Shown here: piece by piece, positions 51,870 to 62,379 of the stretch
Layout of the letters: every line of letters begins with the position of its first letter
Numbering within the stretch: position 1 is the stretch's first letter
From: Cymbomonas tetramitiformis
Taxonomy: Eukaryota; Chlorophyta; Pyramimonadophyceae; Pyramimonadales; Pyramimonadaceae
Length of the DNA stretch: 64,000 bases
Direction of reading: 5' to 3'
NCBI GenBank assembly: GCA_001247695.2
Contig: LGRX02027718.1
Coordinates: 1-64,000 of the forward strand
Position numbers and translations under genes: made by a program
Notes under the pieces: generated by a model
Told to the model about the DNA's origin: nothing
Databases searched by the model: none
The model's input: the letters and a program-made list of their open reading frames with translations, nothing else

Positions 51870-52540
51870 AATGGCGTAGCTCTTACTGGGAGGAGGGGAT
51901 GCTGAATATGATGATGTCACACTTGACGGGCCCGAGCACTCGGACCCTTCCAGCCTGCTCGGAGTCGGACAAAGGTCCAGTCGCCTCGGCACGTGACCAT
52001 ACACATCTGTGTTGCCAGAGCTTCCAGCTCCAGGACTTGTCCTGGCCAGTAAGGGGCAAACGACTGTTACAGTTGATCTCCCCGCGCCAGCTGTATGCCA
52101 GCGAGTCCACTCCTTCGCAGTATGGGTTTCTCCACGCTGCAAAATATCTCGGCAGCTGCACCGAGATCTTCGAAGCGAAGCGATGGACTGTGTATGGCCG
52201 CCATTGCTTGTCCATCCACTCGAAGCAGGGGCGGTTCAATGCCAGTCCTTGCTACGTGAAAGCTTGTCCACCCACACGTCCGCTTCGCTGTGGATGTACC
52301 TCGTGCAGTTCGATGTCGCGAAGGTCCTGCAGGCCCCAATAGAGAGCATCGCTTCCACTGCCTGGTTGTCGCAGTAAAGGTGTACGACCCTGTCTTCCAG
52401 CTCCCGTAGAAACGCCTGAACCGTCTTGTACACTGCCTCGAGCTCGATGTGAGTGATGTGCAGGCTCCTCAAGTCATCTGGCCAGAAACCTCTCGCCGGC
52501 TGCTGCAGATTCAGCACGCCTCCCCAGGCCTGCGAGGAAG
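51870..52540 (-). pseudogene. DIRS-like RNase H and Dam-like methyltransferase remnant
   Basis: RNase H: 'TIHTDASSQAWGGVLN', 'ARGFWPDDLRSLHITHIELE', 'VVHLYCDNQAVEAML' and 'EADVWVDKLSR' (52236-52590) match DIRS/Ngaro-type enzymes, with the Asp, Glu and Asp residues present. After a frame change comes 'WRPYTVHRFASKISVQLPRY' and 'GVDSLAYSWRGE', the usual opening of the Dam-like domain of DIRS elements (52070-52200), ending in 'RVLGPVKCDIIIFSIP' (about 51890). The NPPW-type catalytic motif is not intact: 'GEINCNSRLPL' stands in its place. RT lies upstream in DIRS elements and is not seen here. Confidence 0.75.
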
Positions 52541-54082
52541 CGTCGGTGTGGATCGTTGGCCTGCGTTGGGCACCTCCAGATTGTGCATGCCTTCCGCCGG
52601 CACATTACTGCCAGCTTGGCCCACCACTCGAACCTGTACCTGGCTTGCTGCTTGATGTCTTGTCGGTCCATTAGGCATCAAAGGCGTCTCATCCCTGGCA
52701 TAGTAGAAACGCCTGAACCGTTTTGTACACTGCCTCGAGCTCGATGTGAGTGATGTGCAGGCTCCTCAAGTCATCTGGCCAGAAACCTCTCGCCGGCTGC
52801 TGCAGATTCAGCACGTCTCCCCAGGCCTGTGAGGAATCATCGCTGTGGATCGTTGGCCTGCGTTGGGCACCTCCAGATTGTGCATGCCTTCCGCCGGCAC
52901 ATTACTGCCAGCTTGGCCCACCACTCGAGCCTGTACCTGGCTTGCTGCTTGATGTCTTGTCGATCCATTAGGCATCAAAGGCGTCTCATCCCTGGCAAAG
53001 TAGAAACGCCTGAACCGTTTTGTACACTGCCTCGAGCTCGATGTGAGTGATGTGCAGGCTCCTCAAGTCATCTGGCCAGAAACCTCTCGCCGGCTGCTGC
53101 AGATTCAGCACGCCTCCCCAGGCCTGCGAGGAAGCGTCGGTGTGGATCGTTGGCCTGCGTTGGGCACCTCCAGATTGTGCATGCCTTCCGCCGGCACATT
53201 ACTGCCAGCTTGGCCCACCACTCGAACCTGTACCTGGCTTGCTGCTTGATGTCTTGTCGATCCATTAGGCATCAAAGGCGTCTCATCCCTGGCATAGTAG
53301 AAACGCCTGAACCGTTTTGTACACTGCCTCGAGCTCGATGTGAGTGATGTGCAGGCTCCTCAAGTCATCTGGCCAGAAACCTCTCGCCGGCTGCTGCAGA
53401 TTCAGCACGTCTCCCCAGGCCTGTGAGGAATCATCGCTGTGGATCGTTGGCCTGCGTTGGGCACCTCCAGATTGTGCATGCCTTCCGCCGGCACATTACT
53501 GCCAGCTTGGCCCACCACTCGAGCCTGTACCTGGCTTGCTGCTTGATGTCTTGTCGATCCATTAGGCATCAAAGGCGTCTCATCCCTGGCAAAGTAGAAA
53601 CGCCTGAACCGTTTTGTACACTGCCTCGAGCTCGATGTGAGTGATGTGCAGGCTCCTCAAGTCATCTGGCCAGAAACCTCTCGCCGGCTGCTGCAGATTC
53701 AGCACGCCTCCCCAGGCCTGCGAGGAAGCGTCGGTGTGGATCGTTGGCCTGCGTTGGGCACCTCCAGATTGTGCATGCCTTCCGCCGGCACATTACTGCC
53801 AGCTTGGCCCACCACTCGAACCTGTACCTGGCTTGCTGCTTGATGTCTTGTCGGTCCATTAGGCATCAAAGGCGTCTCATCCCTGGCATAGTAGAAACGC
53901 CTGAACCGTTTTGTACACTGCCTCGAGCTCGATGTGAGTGATGTGCAGGCTCCTCAAGTCATCTGGCCAGAAACCTCTCGCCGGCTGCTGCAGATTCAGC
54001 ACGTCTCCCCAGGCCTGTGAGGAATCATCGCTGTGGATCGTTGGCCTGCGTTGGGCACCTCCAGATTGTGCATGCCTTCCGC
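52406..54082. repeat. 297-bp satellite derived from the DIRS RNase H, alternating A/B units
   Basis: The marker GTAGAAACGCCTGAACCG starts units at 52406, 52703, 53000, 53297, 53594 and 53891, exactly 297 bp apart; the sixth unit is cut at about 54082. Units alternate between two variants. A has CGCCTCCCCAGGCCTGCGAG and GAACCTG. B has CGTCTCCCCAGGCCTGTGAG and GAGCCTG. The true higher-order period is therefore 594 bp. The minus strand of each unit encodes the first part of the RNase H and then stops, so the array itself is not coding. Confidence 0.97.
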
Positions 54083-54099
54083 TGGCTCAATATTGGACC

Positions 54100-55300
54100 A
54101 GACTGTCCTGCTCAGCTTAACCTTCGCTCCCCATTTTGTTTGCTCGCCAGCATGAAGTGGAGCTCTTTGAGGCAGAACCTCACCACTGGTACTTCCAAAT
54201 ACACAGATTGGCACAGCCTTGTAAAAGCTGCCAGCCTCCTCACCAGCAGCCACCTCCGATTTCATGCTGCGTCGCACAAAATTTCCTTCGCCTTTGCGTG
54301 GATTTGCTGCACGCGCCTCTCTGTAATCCGGAATTGTCCTTACTGAAGGTCCACTTCCAGGCCGAGGTGCTCGATCATTTGCACTGTTGCGTTCCCACTC
54401 TGCTGAAAGAGAAAGCCAGATCACCTTTTGATATACTTCGTCCACCGAAGTCAACAGTGAAACCAACATCCTCCAGAGCCACCACTGACACCAGATTGGA
54501 AAGTCGGTTAGGTATATAGTGGCAATCTGTGAGTTGAAGCTCAACACCACATCCGGAGCCCCGGTCATACTTGTACATAGTGACGGTACCTCTACCCTCC
54601 GATGTGATAATCTGATCTTGAACCACTCAGAAAGTAGATACATCAGCAACATCGAAGTCAGTGTGCAAGTCCTGTAAGGTGGAGAACACATTTGTACTGA
54701 CCCCACCATCCACCAATGCTGCATTCTTCCCAAGCATACCATTCACACCAAGAACTCAATGCAGGAATATGCCTCTCCGGCAGACTGAATGACTTCAACG
54801 TCCTCCCTCCTTTTCCGACGTAGACCCGGGGTCCTCATAGTACTCATTATCAAGGTTACAGTCAAACCAATCAGATGTTTGCTACCGAAGCCAGAGTCAG
54901 ATAAGAAGAAGGTGAGACCGGTGAGACCAGAGCACATCTCCTTGACCCAGGTGTCCACTCCGAGCCAGACACCCCATGCCACGTCACTGTTGGGTATCGC
55001 ACTTAACCAATGGCTCCATGCACAATGTCCTTTTCAGAGTGGCCACCGCAACACCCAGAGCAACAATAACCTCCTCAGAGTAGGCACTCTGCACCGCAGG
55101 AGATTGCAAAGCCGCTGCAAATTCTGCACCGAGCCCGTCACAATCACGGGATGCACTCGTTGCAGTCTGTCGGTGTACCAGAGCTGCTGTGGTGATATTG
55201 GATAACCACTGCCCAGATGCGCACTCTGGCCGGCCTCCCAATGGCCCGTCATGTTCTGGACTCGTAACCAATCATGTGGTTGCTGGGCGCAATGAATGCA
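54100..55300 (-). pseudogene. Outer copia remnant: protease-integrase linker region
   Basis: 'HYIPNRLSNLVSVVALEDVG' (54375-54626) is the linker after the copia protease and matches 'HIPGQSFNLISVEALEDAG' of the inner element at 59.4 kb. 'ISPQQLWYTDRLQRVH' (about 55100) matches 'ISPRQLWFTRGVQRMH' of the inner element at 60.3 kb. Several stops and frame changes are present. Integrase and RT of this element are missing; the satellite follows directly. Confidence 0.75.
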
Positions 55301-55498
55301 ACATCCCTAAATTCAAACTCATGGGTCACAAAGGCCCAATGAACAGTCTCATTCCGTTCCTTTTAGAATTCAAGAGTGGGTAATTGCAAAAGCGAGCGTA
55401 AACTCTCATTGACAAATAATAAAGACAGTTCGCAAGGCGAAACGCCGCGAACCGTGATGTCCAATCATTACTCTAAACTATTGATTGGGCGGTCTAAG

Positions 55499-55792
55499 TT
55501 AGAGTTCACAAAGTTTGACCCTACGTGTTACTGTCAGTTCATATCGACTGCAGTGACACATACCTTACACTGTCTTGCCGATGGTCATACTATGATCCAA
55601 CGGCCACGATCAGTTCTGCAGAGTTACTAATCTAAATCTGAGGGTTTCTTAGGGTTTCTTCAGGGTTTGAGCTTCCCGATTCCTTTGAGGTCCTACGGAG
55701 GTCTTACGGAGATCCTACGGAGGTCCTACGGAGGTCCTACGGTCATCCTAGAAAGTCATTCTTTACACCAAAACTTATCAGCAGACACTGCA
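55499..55792 (-). repeat. Inner copia LTR, left (3') copy
   Basis: Shares AGAGTTCACAAAGTTTGACC, CTTACACTGTCTTGCCGATG, ATCCAACGGCCACGATCAGT and GGGTTTCTTCAGGGTTTGAG with 62134-62373. Similarity also includes GTCTAAG just outside (55492), so the exact border is uncertain by a few bases. It contains a 12-bp TCCTACGGAGGT tandem tract. Confidence 0.87.
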
Positions 55793-56092
55793 TATTCCAA
55801 TACCCTTCTAAAGGGTGACTGTCCTACTTCCAGTTTTCGGGATGGTGCCTCTTCAGCTGCAGCCCGTGCTAGGGATGGTGCCCATACTCCAGCTTCAGTT
55901 TGTGGGGGCTGGTGCCCCTTCAATCATTGAGCTCAATCATCTAGTTGTTCACCATCTCGTTCGAGTAGCATCATGCCAAGTCTTTCACAGTGTACTTGAA
56001 TGGAGGGTAGAGCCAGAGGTTTGGTGAGTATGTCAGATGTGTTTTCAGTAGATCCAGTGTACAAAGCCTCGGTGTTCTTGGTTTTTATGTGC

Positions 56093-57060
56093 TCACGGAT
56101 ATACATTATTCCTCACCTCAATATGTTTGGACCTGTTGTTATTCACGTAGTCCGAAGCCAGGTGGATAGCCTGCTGGTTGTCACGATATATAGGCACGGG
56201 CCTGTGAATGTTAACCAAGGAGGCCGGCACGTTGAGGATGTATTTAACTTCTCGAGCTCCCTCTGACATTGCTATGATCTCTGCCTCAGTAGCGGACAGG
56301 GACACACAGCGCTGCATCGTCGATGAGAAAATAACCACACTCCCACATAAGAACGTTGCAATACCAGATGTTGATCTTCTGGTGACTTTGCAGCCAGCAT
56401 AATCTGCATCAGTGTAGATGCAGATGGGTAGCGTGTCAGTCCTGGAGCTCTGTCCCGACCCCCCTGGCACCGAAGCAGTGCGGAGCACCAGCTCACAGTC
56501 CAGGCTGCCTTTGAGGTACCTTACAATCTGCTCGAGTGCCGCAAAGTGTTCTGCCCTATATGTGGTACGGAACCGAGAGAGCATTGACACTGTTGCCATA
56601 ATGTTTGGCCTGGTGCATCTTGCAATCCACTGGAGCTGTCCAAGTAGCGCACGGTAGGGTAAGCTGCTGTGCTTGCCATCAGGGGGAGACAGTGCAGAGG
56701 CCATAGGCATTGTTGCAGGCTTAGCATCACGGAGCCTGCATGCATCGATCATCTGAGTAATGTACCCAGTTTGAGACGGGTAGGCTGCACTGTGCCCCCA
56801 GCGCACACCTATTCCCATCACCAGATCCAGAATACCCAAACCCTTACACGCATATTTGGGGTGGAAGGCGAGCACGAAGGTGTCATACCACTCCTTGGTG
56901 TTGGTGGCAATGATGTAATTATCCACGTAGGCCAATATGATGACAGTGAGTTCAGTATCCCGGATGAAGTACATGCAAGGCTCAACCTCACTCCTCTGCA
57001 TCCTTTGGTGATAGCCCATGATGAAGGCATCACTGGTGTCGAACCATTCCCTACCAGCTT
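56093..57060 (-). pseudogene. Copia reverse transcriptase C-terminal half and RNase H
   Basis: A 308-codon frame. 'LTVIILAYVDNYIIATNT' carries the copia YVDD box altered to YVDN. Then follow 'LGIGV...' thumb residues, 'LPYRALLGQLQWIARCTRPN', 'SRFRTTYRAEHFAALEQIVR' and 'YLKGS'. RNase H shows 'IYTDADYAGCKVTRRSTSG', 'SLSATEAEIIAMSEGARE' and 'IYRDNQQAIHLASD'. Loss of the second Asp in YVDD should inactivate the polymerase. Confidence 0.88.
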
Positions 57061-58316
57061 ACTTCAGGCCATATACAACCTTCAACTGCTTGGCACATGT
57101 GCACCCCCCAGGCACATGTACACCCCCCATACTCCAGGCCCTGTGGGAGACGAACATACAGGTCCTCTTCCAAGGTGCAGTCTCGACATCCATATGGTAC
57201 ACGATCAGCCCCAGGTTAAGTGCCAGCAGCACAATCACAATCCACCGAGGAAAGCTGAGTGCAAGGTGCAGATGTGTCAAAATAGTCCACCCCATACTCT
57301 TGTTTGTTGCCCTTCACACAGATCCGGGCTTTCCTCTTCTAGAGCTGTCGGTGCTTGTCCAATTTCACCTTTAGAATATGCAACATGTCTAGAAGCGTGA
57401 AGCCTGCAGGTAGGTCCTCCTCCTTCATCATGCACAGAGCACCCTTGATTCACCAAGGCCTTCAACTCGGCATGAATGGCCTCCAACTAGTGATCAACAT
57501 CTGTCGCAACAAGGACGTGCCTGTACCCCTTCGACTAGGACACACCCTCAGGCATCATGCGAATCTCCTCGGTAGGTGTTTTTGCATCCCGAGCACTTAG
57601 CCACGTGTGCCCAGGAGGAAAGTGTAGTTTGCCAACAGCCAAGTCCATCAAGATGAAGTTGGTGAGGAGGATCACACAATAGGGATGCGTGCTAGCATCC
57701 ACCGCACGTGCATAAAGCATGGCCTCCTCGGGGTCATCCTTCCCAGTGTCCGCCTTGACTTCAGTGAACAGGGGCTAGTGCACGTCGAGCCCAGGAGCGC
57801 AGTAAGGAGAGGCGATCCTGTCGCTTCTTCAAGTAAGCTCCGAGACTTGCGCAGCACTCATCATCCTTGGTCTGCACCTTCACCACAGCCTCTCCTCAGG
57901 CAAGAACACACCTTGGTCAAGTACAGGGGTGTCCAGCAGTGTCGGTGGTGGATCATGATAGGGTGCATGCAGAGTGGTAACCATGAAGTTGGTCTTCAAA
58001 GGTGCAGCAGTCGACGGGTCCCAGGTGGTCACCACTTTCCCAAGCTTGTCCAGCCTCTCGGAGAAGTTGACCATGCCAGAGTTGACCACCTTGCCAGTAT
58101 TGGGGTTGTACAGCAAGTATGTTGATGATACCTCTGAGTGTCCAACATATCTGAGTTGCCTTGCTCTGTTACTCAGCTTGTGCTTTGCACAACAGGATTG
58201 GTGAAGGCATATGCCAAACACCCAAAAATCCTTAGCTGAGTCAAATTGGCATGCTTGCCCTTCAGTGGGTACTAGGCCGGCGTCCACCCAAAGGGCCTTC
58301 GGAAAGTTCTGTTGAG
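57061..58316 (-). pseudogene. Copia integrase end and RT N-terminal part, fragmented
   Basis: On the minus strand after the small TIR element, 'ILNRTFRRPFGWTP' and then 'LRQLRYVGHSEVSSTYLLYN' followed by 'GKVVNSGMVNFSE' give the familiar copia segment between integrase and RT. Further left, 'QGCSVHDEGGGPTCRLHASR' and 'VKYGLKVYNFQ'-like pieces are RT start in shifting frames. No frame exceeds 150 codons. Confidence 0.65.
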
Positions 58317-58324
58317 GATTTATA

Positions 58325-58542
58325 TGTTACACGCCAGATCCGCGGCGCAATTAATCGCGCCGATGTTTACGCCAGGTCCGCCAGGCGGACCTGGCGTAGG
58401 AAAAAATGTCACACCAAGTCCGCCAAAAAAAACATACACTTGCAAGATGTAATATTCAATCTTATATGACAAAAACGACTTAGGAAACACAATTTCTCTG
58501 AGATTTGGCGGACCTGGCGTGAGGCGGACCTGGCGTGTAACA
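58325..58542. mobile_element. 218-bp MITE in the copia integrase
   Basis: Ends are TGTTACACGCCAGATCCGC and (reverse complement) TGTTACACGCCAGGTCCGCC, flanked by TATA on both sides (58321-58324, 58543-58546). Inside is a 27-bp palindrome at 58370-58396 made of the same CGCCAGGTCCGCC module, and a GGCGGACCTGGCGTG tandem pair near the right end. It splits the integrase between 'HFVYV' and 'ILNRTF'. TA or TATA duplication suggests a Tc1/mariner-like or similar helper. Confidence 0.85.
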
Positions 58543-58548
58543 TATACA

Positions 58549-58925
58549 AAGTGCCTCACCGCCGGTGGCCACATTTCCACAACGAATCCAGAAGTCAACA
58601 TAAGGGCTCTAGCCATAGCTTGCACATCTCGATGTGATCTCTCGACCCTGGCCTGGTTCTCATGCAAGTATGGAGAACTATGCTGTTGTTCAATCCCTAG
58701 CTGCCTGCAGTATTCAGCATTCTGTCCAGCCATCATAGTACTGTCCCCATCTGTGTGCAGCACTATGTGATATTTATATGATATGATGCAGACTCCTGTC
58801 ACCAATGTGACCCACACGAATGTACTGTAGTATTTATATGTCCAGCTGCTCCACGGTTTGGCTGTCCTTGTAGAGTACAACCATTTGCCACTTAGTATCC
58901 TCAATCCCGACCTGGTCCTCCCCAC
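58549..58925 (-). pseudogene. Copia integrase core
   Basis: 'VLHTDGDSTMMAGQNAEYCR', 'QLGIEQQHSSPYLHENQARV' and 'ERSHRDVQAMARALM' give the second Asp and the Glu of the DDE core with the usual 35-residue spacing. The first Asp region is in 'STFVWVTLVTG' after a frame change. It is followed by the MITE. Confidence 0.85.
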
Positions 58926-58973
58926 ATGGCTCCAGGTTGTCAGTGTTATAGCACGAGGCTAGTGGCTCCGAGA

Positions 58974-60500
58974 CTATCTTCTGTCCAGCTGGTTGCTCAT
59001 GTATGCCACTGAACTGAGTCGTAAGCTGCCACCAGCTTGCAGTCTCTTAGGTAACACGAAGAGAAACCTGGTGTTAGGAGGGTCCCTAGCATAATCATCA
59101 AGGGCTTTCTGGAGACATCTTAATATGATATCATGATCAAAGGGAAGGTTGCCATAACAAGACTTGCCAGCCCAATCTTTACCAAGGCAGGTGTTGGAGA
59201 TAGTGCAATAGATAGCAAGTATATGGTTGTCATTGGAGGCAAACAGCTCCAGAGAGATTGGTCCATGACTTCTAAAGTGAGGTTTAGTGTCCTCAAATTT
59301 CCAGTCAGACTTATCCCTATGTTGATCTGGGTCATGATATATAGCACATGCCATATAGGTGTCCAGTGTCACGGTGTAATCCACATGCATACCATACTGG
59401 TTCCCTACTCTGGAGAACGAGAACACAACCCCCCCCATTGGGCAGCCGTCTGGCTCCAAAATCAACCTGAAAGCCAGCATCCTCCAGAGCCTCCACAGAT
59501 ATAAGGTTGAAAGACTGCCCAGGTATATGCAATGAGCATCCATGAGATGCAGCCCAACCATGCGCCCCGAGTGCACATCCCTCTTAGAAAATGCCACTCC
59601 CCACAGAGGAAACAGGCTGATGCTGCGCAGCATCGATAGTAGCACCAGTGGTGGTGTCATAGTTCTGGCCGAAGGCGTCCACCGAGATGTGCTTGGTTGC
59701 AGATTTGGAGGAAGTAGTACAGACCAGATGCCCCATCATCAGAGGGCGGGCTGCCATCTCCAACATCAGACCCCGACTCCGATGCAGAGCACAGGTTAGG
59801 CAGAGAGTCCCCAGAGTCAGACATGCAATCACCATCCCCCGCATCACCCTCATCATCAGAACTGAACCCTGATCCCGAGTGCAGGCTTGGCATAGAGTCC
59901 CCAGAGTCAAAATCGGAGTCCGGTTTTCAGAGAAGGAGTCCAACCCAAAGCTGCCGGAGAAGTGATCGTCCTCATCGTAGACCCGAGTGAACTCGCCAAA
60001 CAGTGCCCAGTAGGCCTCAACCGCCTGCACCACTGCTCTCGTGGCAACTCCCATACATGCCCCCCAAGCCTTCAATTCCTCAAGAGAGGTTCTGACCATC
60101 ACAGGCACCCGCCGAACAAACACCTCAAGAGCCTCAGCAGCTTCTCGGACAGCATGCATGCTGGTACCTAATCTCACTGATCACACGATTCAGAGGAAGA
60201 GCAGTAGGTCCATCCAGAATGAGTCGAGCACGGTCCGGCATCGCTGAAGACCCACACATCGCCAGGGTGTGCATACGCTGCACACCACGTGTGAACCACA
60301 GCTGCCTCGGAGATATCTCGTAGGCATGTCCAAGATGATTCTCACGTCGAGCCTCCCAAGAAGACTGAGTACTGGTGAGACGATCCTGGCCAGGGAACAA
60401 GGCACAGATGGTGTCTATGTAGACGAAAGAGGCATACACCGGTGTCATCGGGAAAGAATTATGCTTAGTGAGCAAGAATTTGTGTGTGCCCGGCACGTAG
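58974..60500 (-). pseudogene. Copia protease-linker region
   Basis: 'MHIPGQSFNLISVEALEDAG' (59332-59532) is the linker after the protease. 'SPRQLWFTRGVQRMHTLAMC' (60134-60496) and an acidic Asp/Ser stretch (59657-59893) lie upstream of it. The protease DSG/DTG motif could not be placed; a frame near 59660 reads 'TIDAAQHQ' where it might be expected. Confidence 0.55.
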
Positions 60501-60817
60501 CAGTGTTTCTTCCGCCGAGGAATACCGTTCTAGGCAGCACGTCTGCCCAAAGATGTAGAAGCACTGGACTTGTGGAAGCAGTCACCAACCAGTTCGCCAC
60601 CTCTCACAAAGGTATCACCTTCAGAAGGCTGGACACCATCTAGCACAGAGTAGTAATTGAAAAGATTCAATCCCGGATTAGGAGAATGCAGAGTGACTGA
60701 TTTCCCATCAAGACCACAAGACACTAGTTTTGGGGCATATAGACTCAGAAAAGTCGGATGTAACTGAGTCGTGCACGAAGTGCTCACGGAGAGCAAAGAT
60801 TGCCTCACCAGTTTCCT

Positions 60818-61744
60818 CTAGCCTAGGGTGCTGCTCAAAGTCCTCTCCTCAGTGACAGCACATGCCTTCTCAGAGGCCGGCAGTTTCCCATGCTTCTGAT
60901 ATGCTAGCACCTTCTTCATAAAAGTGTCCTGTGCCTGAGGCCTCCGCTTGAAGAATTCCTCACGCTTGGTGATAAAGCAGTCCTTCACGTCATGTCCAAG
61001 TCTGTGACAAGTTGCACACCCCACCTTCTTGTCGAGCTGCTCCCTCTTCAATTCCGCCTGCCTCTGCCTGTCGTTTGCTATAGCCGCACCAGTCTCCATG
61101 GCAGCACCGTTCGGGGCAATACTGTTGTCGTAGTGGAAGCTGACCTCCTCCAGGCGATTGACATTGGGTAGTCGTTCACCGACGAACTTGGTCTTGATGA
61201 AGACGTAGTCAGGATGTAAAGTGGCCATAACCATAGCTGCGAATGTGGTCTCCACAGTCTCTAGACAGAGCTGCTTACCAGAGGGCGTGACCTTAGCAAC
61301 AGCGGAATACTCACGAATTTTGTGTAGAGATTCCTTCACACCGAGAAAAACGTGCAAAGGAGGCGCCAACGCAGACAGCTTGCTGGCGTGAGCGAAGTGA
61401 TTTTTCACCTGCCTGGTGAAGTAAACGCCACTGGTGTTGCGTCGCAACTTGAACAATTGTTGCCAAGACGCACAGCCGTCCGAATCAGGAGAGTAGCCAC
61501 CAACAACAGCGCTCGCAGTCTTGGTCGTAACCCGTGACAGAAAGTTGTACAAAAGTTGATTGGCTTGCTCGGAAAAGAGCGGGTCCTCCTTGATTTCACT
61601 CAAGTCGCGTGTCTCCGTCAACAGCAGCACCAGACAAGGGTGGCGACAGGACGGAGTAATTTCCCCTTTGAACTCGAGCCACAGGCCTTCGTTCCCAGAG
61701 TCCTGGCGAGAGAAATGCTGGTCAGTCGCGAACCCCTTCGACAT
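60818..61744 (-). CDS. Copia gag with zinc knuckle
   Basis: A 308-codon frame with an ATG at 61744. The first half is helical and matches the outer gag remnant ('KGFATDQHFSRQDSG' against 'KGFSSDQCYSGQKSE'). The C-terminal part has a C-x2-C-x4-H-x4-C knuckle, 'CATCHRLGHDVKDC', which binds nucleic acid in packaging. This is the only long intact frame of the inner element. Confidence 0.85.
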   Translation of the reverse strand: MSKGFATDQHFSRQDSGNEGLWLEFKGEITPSCRHPCLVLLLTETRDLSEIKEDPLFSEQANQLLYNFLSRVTTKTASAVVGGYSPDSDGCASWQQLFKLRRNTSGVYFTRQVKNHFAHASKLSALAPPLHVFLGVKESLHKIREYSAVAKVTPSGKQLCLETVETTFAAMVMATLHPDYVFIKTKFVGERLPNVNRLEEVSFHYDNSIAPNGAAMETGAAIANDRQRQAELKREQLDKKVGCATCHRLGHDVKDCFITKREEFFKRRPQAQDTFMKKVLAYQKHGKLPASEKACAVTEERTLSSTLG

Positions 61745-62133
61745 TGATATCAGAAAGGAGCGGTAACGGTAGACAAGCCTGACGACTTCGATTCAACTGC
61801 GGAAACAGCGAGATTTTGGTTTAACTGTTGACTCTCACGCGCAGACGCAGCGAGAGTCTTGACTATTTCCAGAAGCTCGGCGATTTGATGTCGTTATTCA
61901 ACAACCACCATGGCGTCCGTCTCTACATTCCGTCCTTCGAGCTTCTGTTCAGATTGAGGCTCACCCAGACCAGGAGGAGCGCCCCTCGGGCTTTTGGTAG
62001 ATTTTCCCATAGCGATGTTTGAACGCGCAGCAAAATTTAGCGTGATAGAAACTTCGGGTCACCACTTGCAAGGTAAGTGGGCCCATAACCTTTTAGAATC
62101 ATCAGGAGAGTAGCCAAAGGAGAGGAGTCTAAG

Positions 62134-62373
62134 TGAGAGTTCACAAAGTTTGACCCTACGCGTCACTGTAAGTTCATATTGACTGCAGCGACACATACCT
62201 TACACTGTCTTGCCGATGGTCATACTAAGATCCAACGGCCACGATCAGTTCTGCAAAGTTACCAGATCTAGATCTAAGGGTTTCTAAGGGTTTCTTCAGG
62301 GTTTGAGCTTCCTGACTCCTACAGAAGTTCTAGACAGTCATTCTTTACACCAAACTTATCAGCAAGCACTGCA
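62134..62373 (-). repeat. Inner copia LTR, right (5') copy
   Basis: Pairs with 55499-55792 and lacks the TCCTACGGAGG tract. It starts TGAGAG and ends CTGCA in plus orientation, fitting a TG...CA LTR. Confidence 0.87.
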
Positions 62374-62379
62374 TCTTCC

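Larger units (their letters stand above)
55499..62373 (-). mobile_element. Inner Ty1/copia-type element, decayed
   Basis: Two direct repeats (55499-55792 and 62134-62373) bracket a leftward copia order: gag, protease linker, integrase, RT, RNase H. The left copy has extra TCCTACGGAGG units (55685-55750) that the right lacks, so the LTRs have diverged well after insertion. Frames are broken many times. A small TIR element sits in the integrase. It interrupts the gag remnant of the outer element. Confidence 0.88.

Noticed and set aside
50374..54090. DIRS-like RNase H as the RT-RNase H of the outer copia element
   Set aside because: Its motifs (GFWPDDLRSLHITHIELE, Dam-like follow-on) are DIRS type, not copia type; it is better explained as a separate fragment.
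52449..54120. Series of identical 65-73 residue plus-strand ORFs
   Set aside because: They recur every 297 or 594 bp because of the satellite and are antisense to the RNase H; no coding signature.
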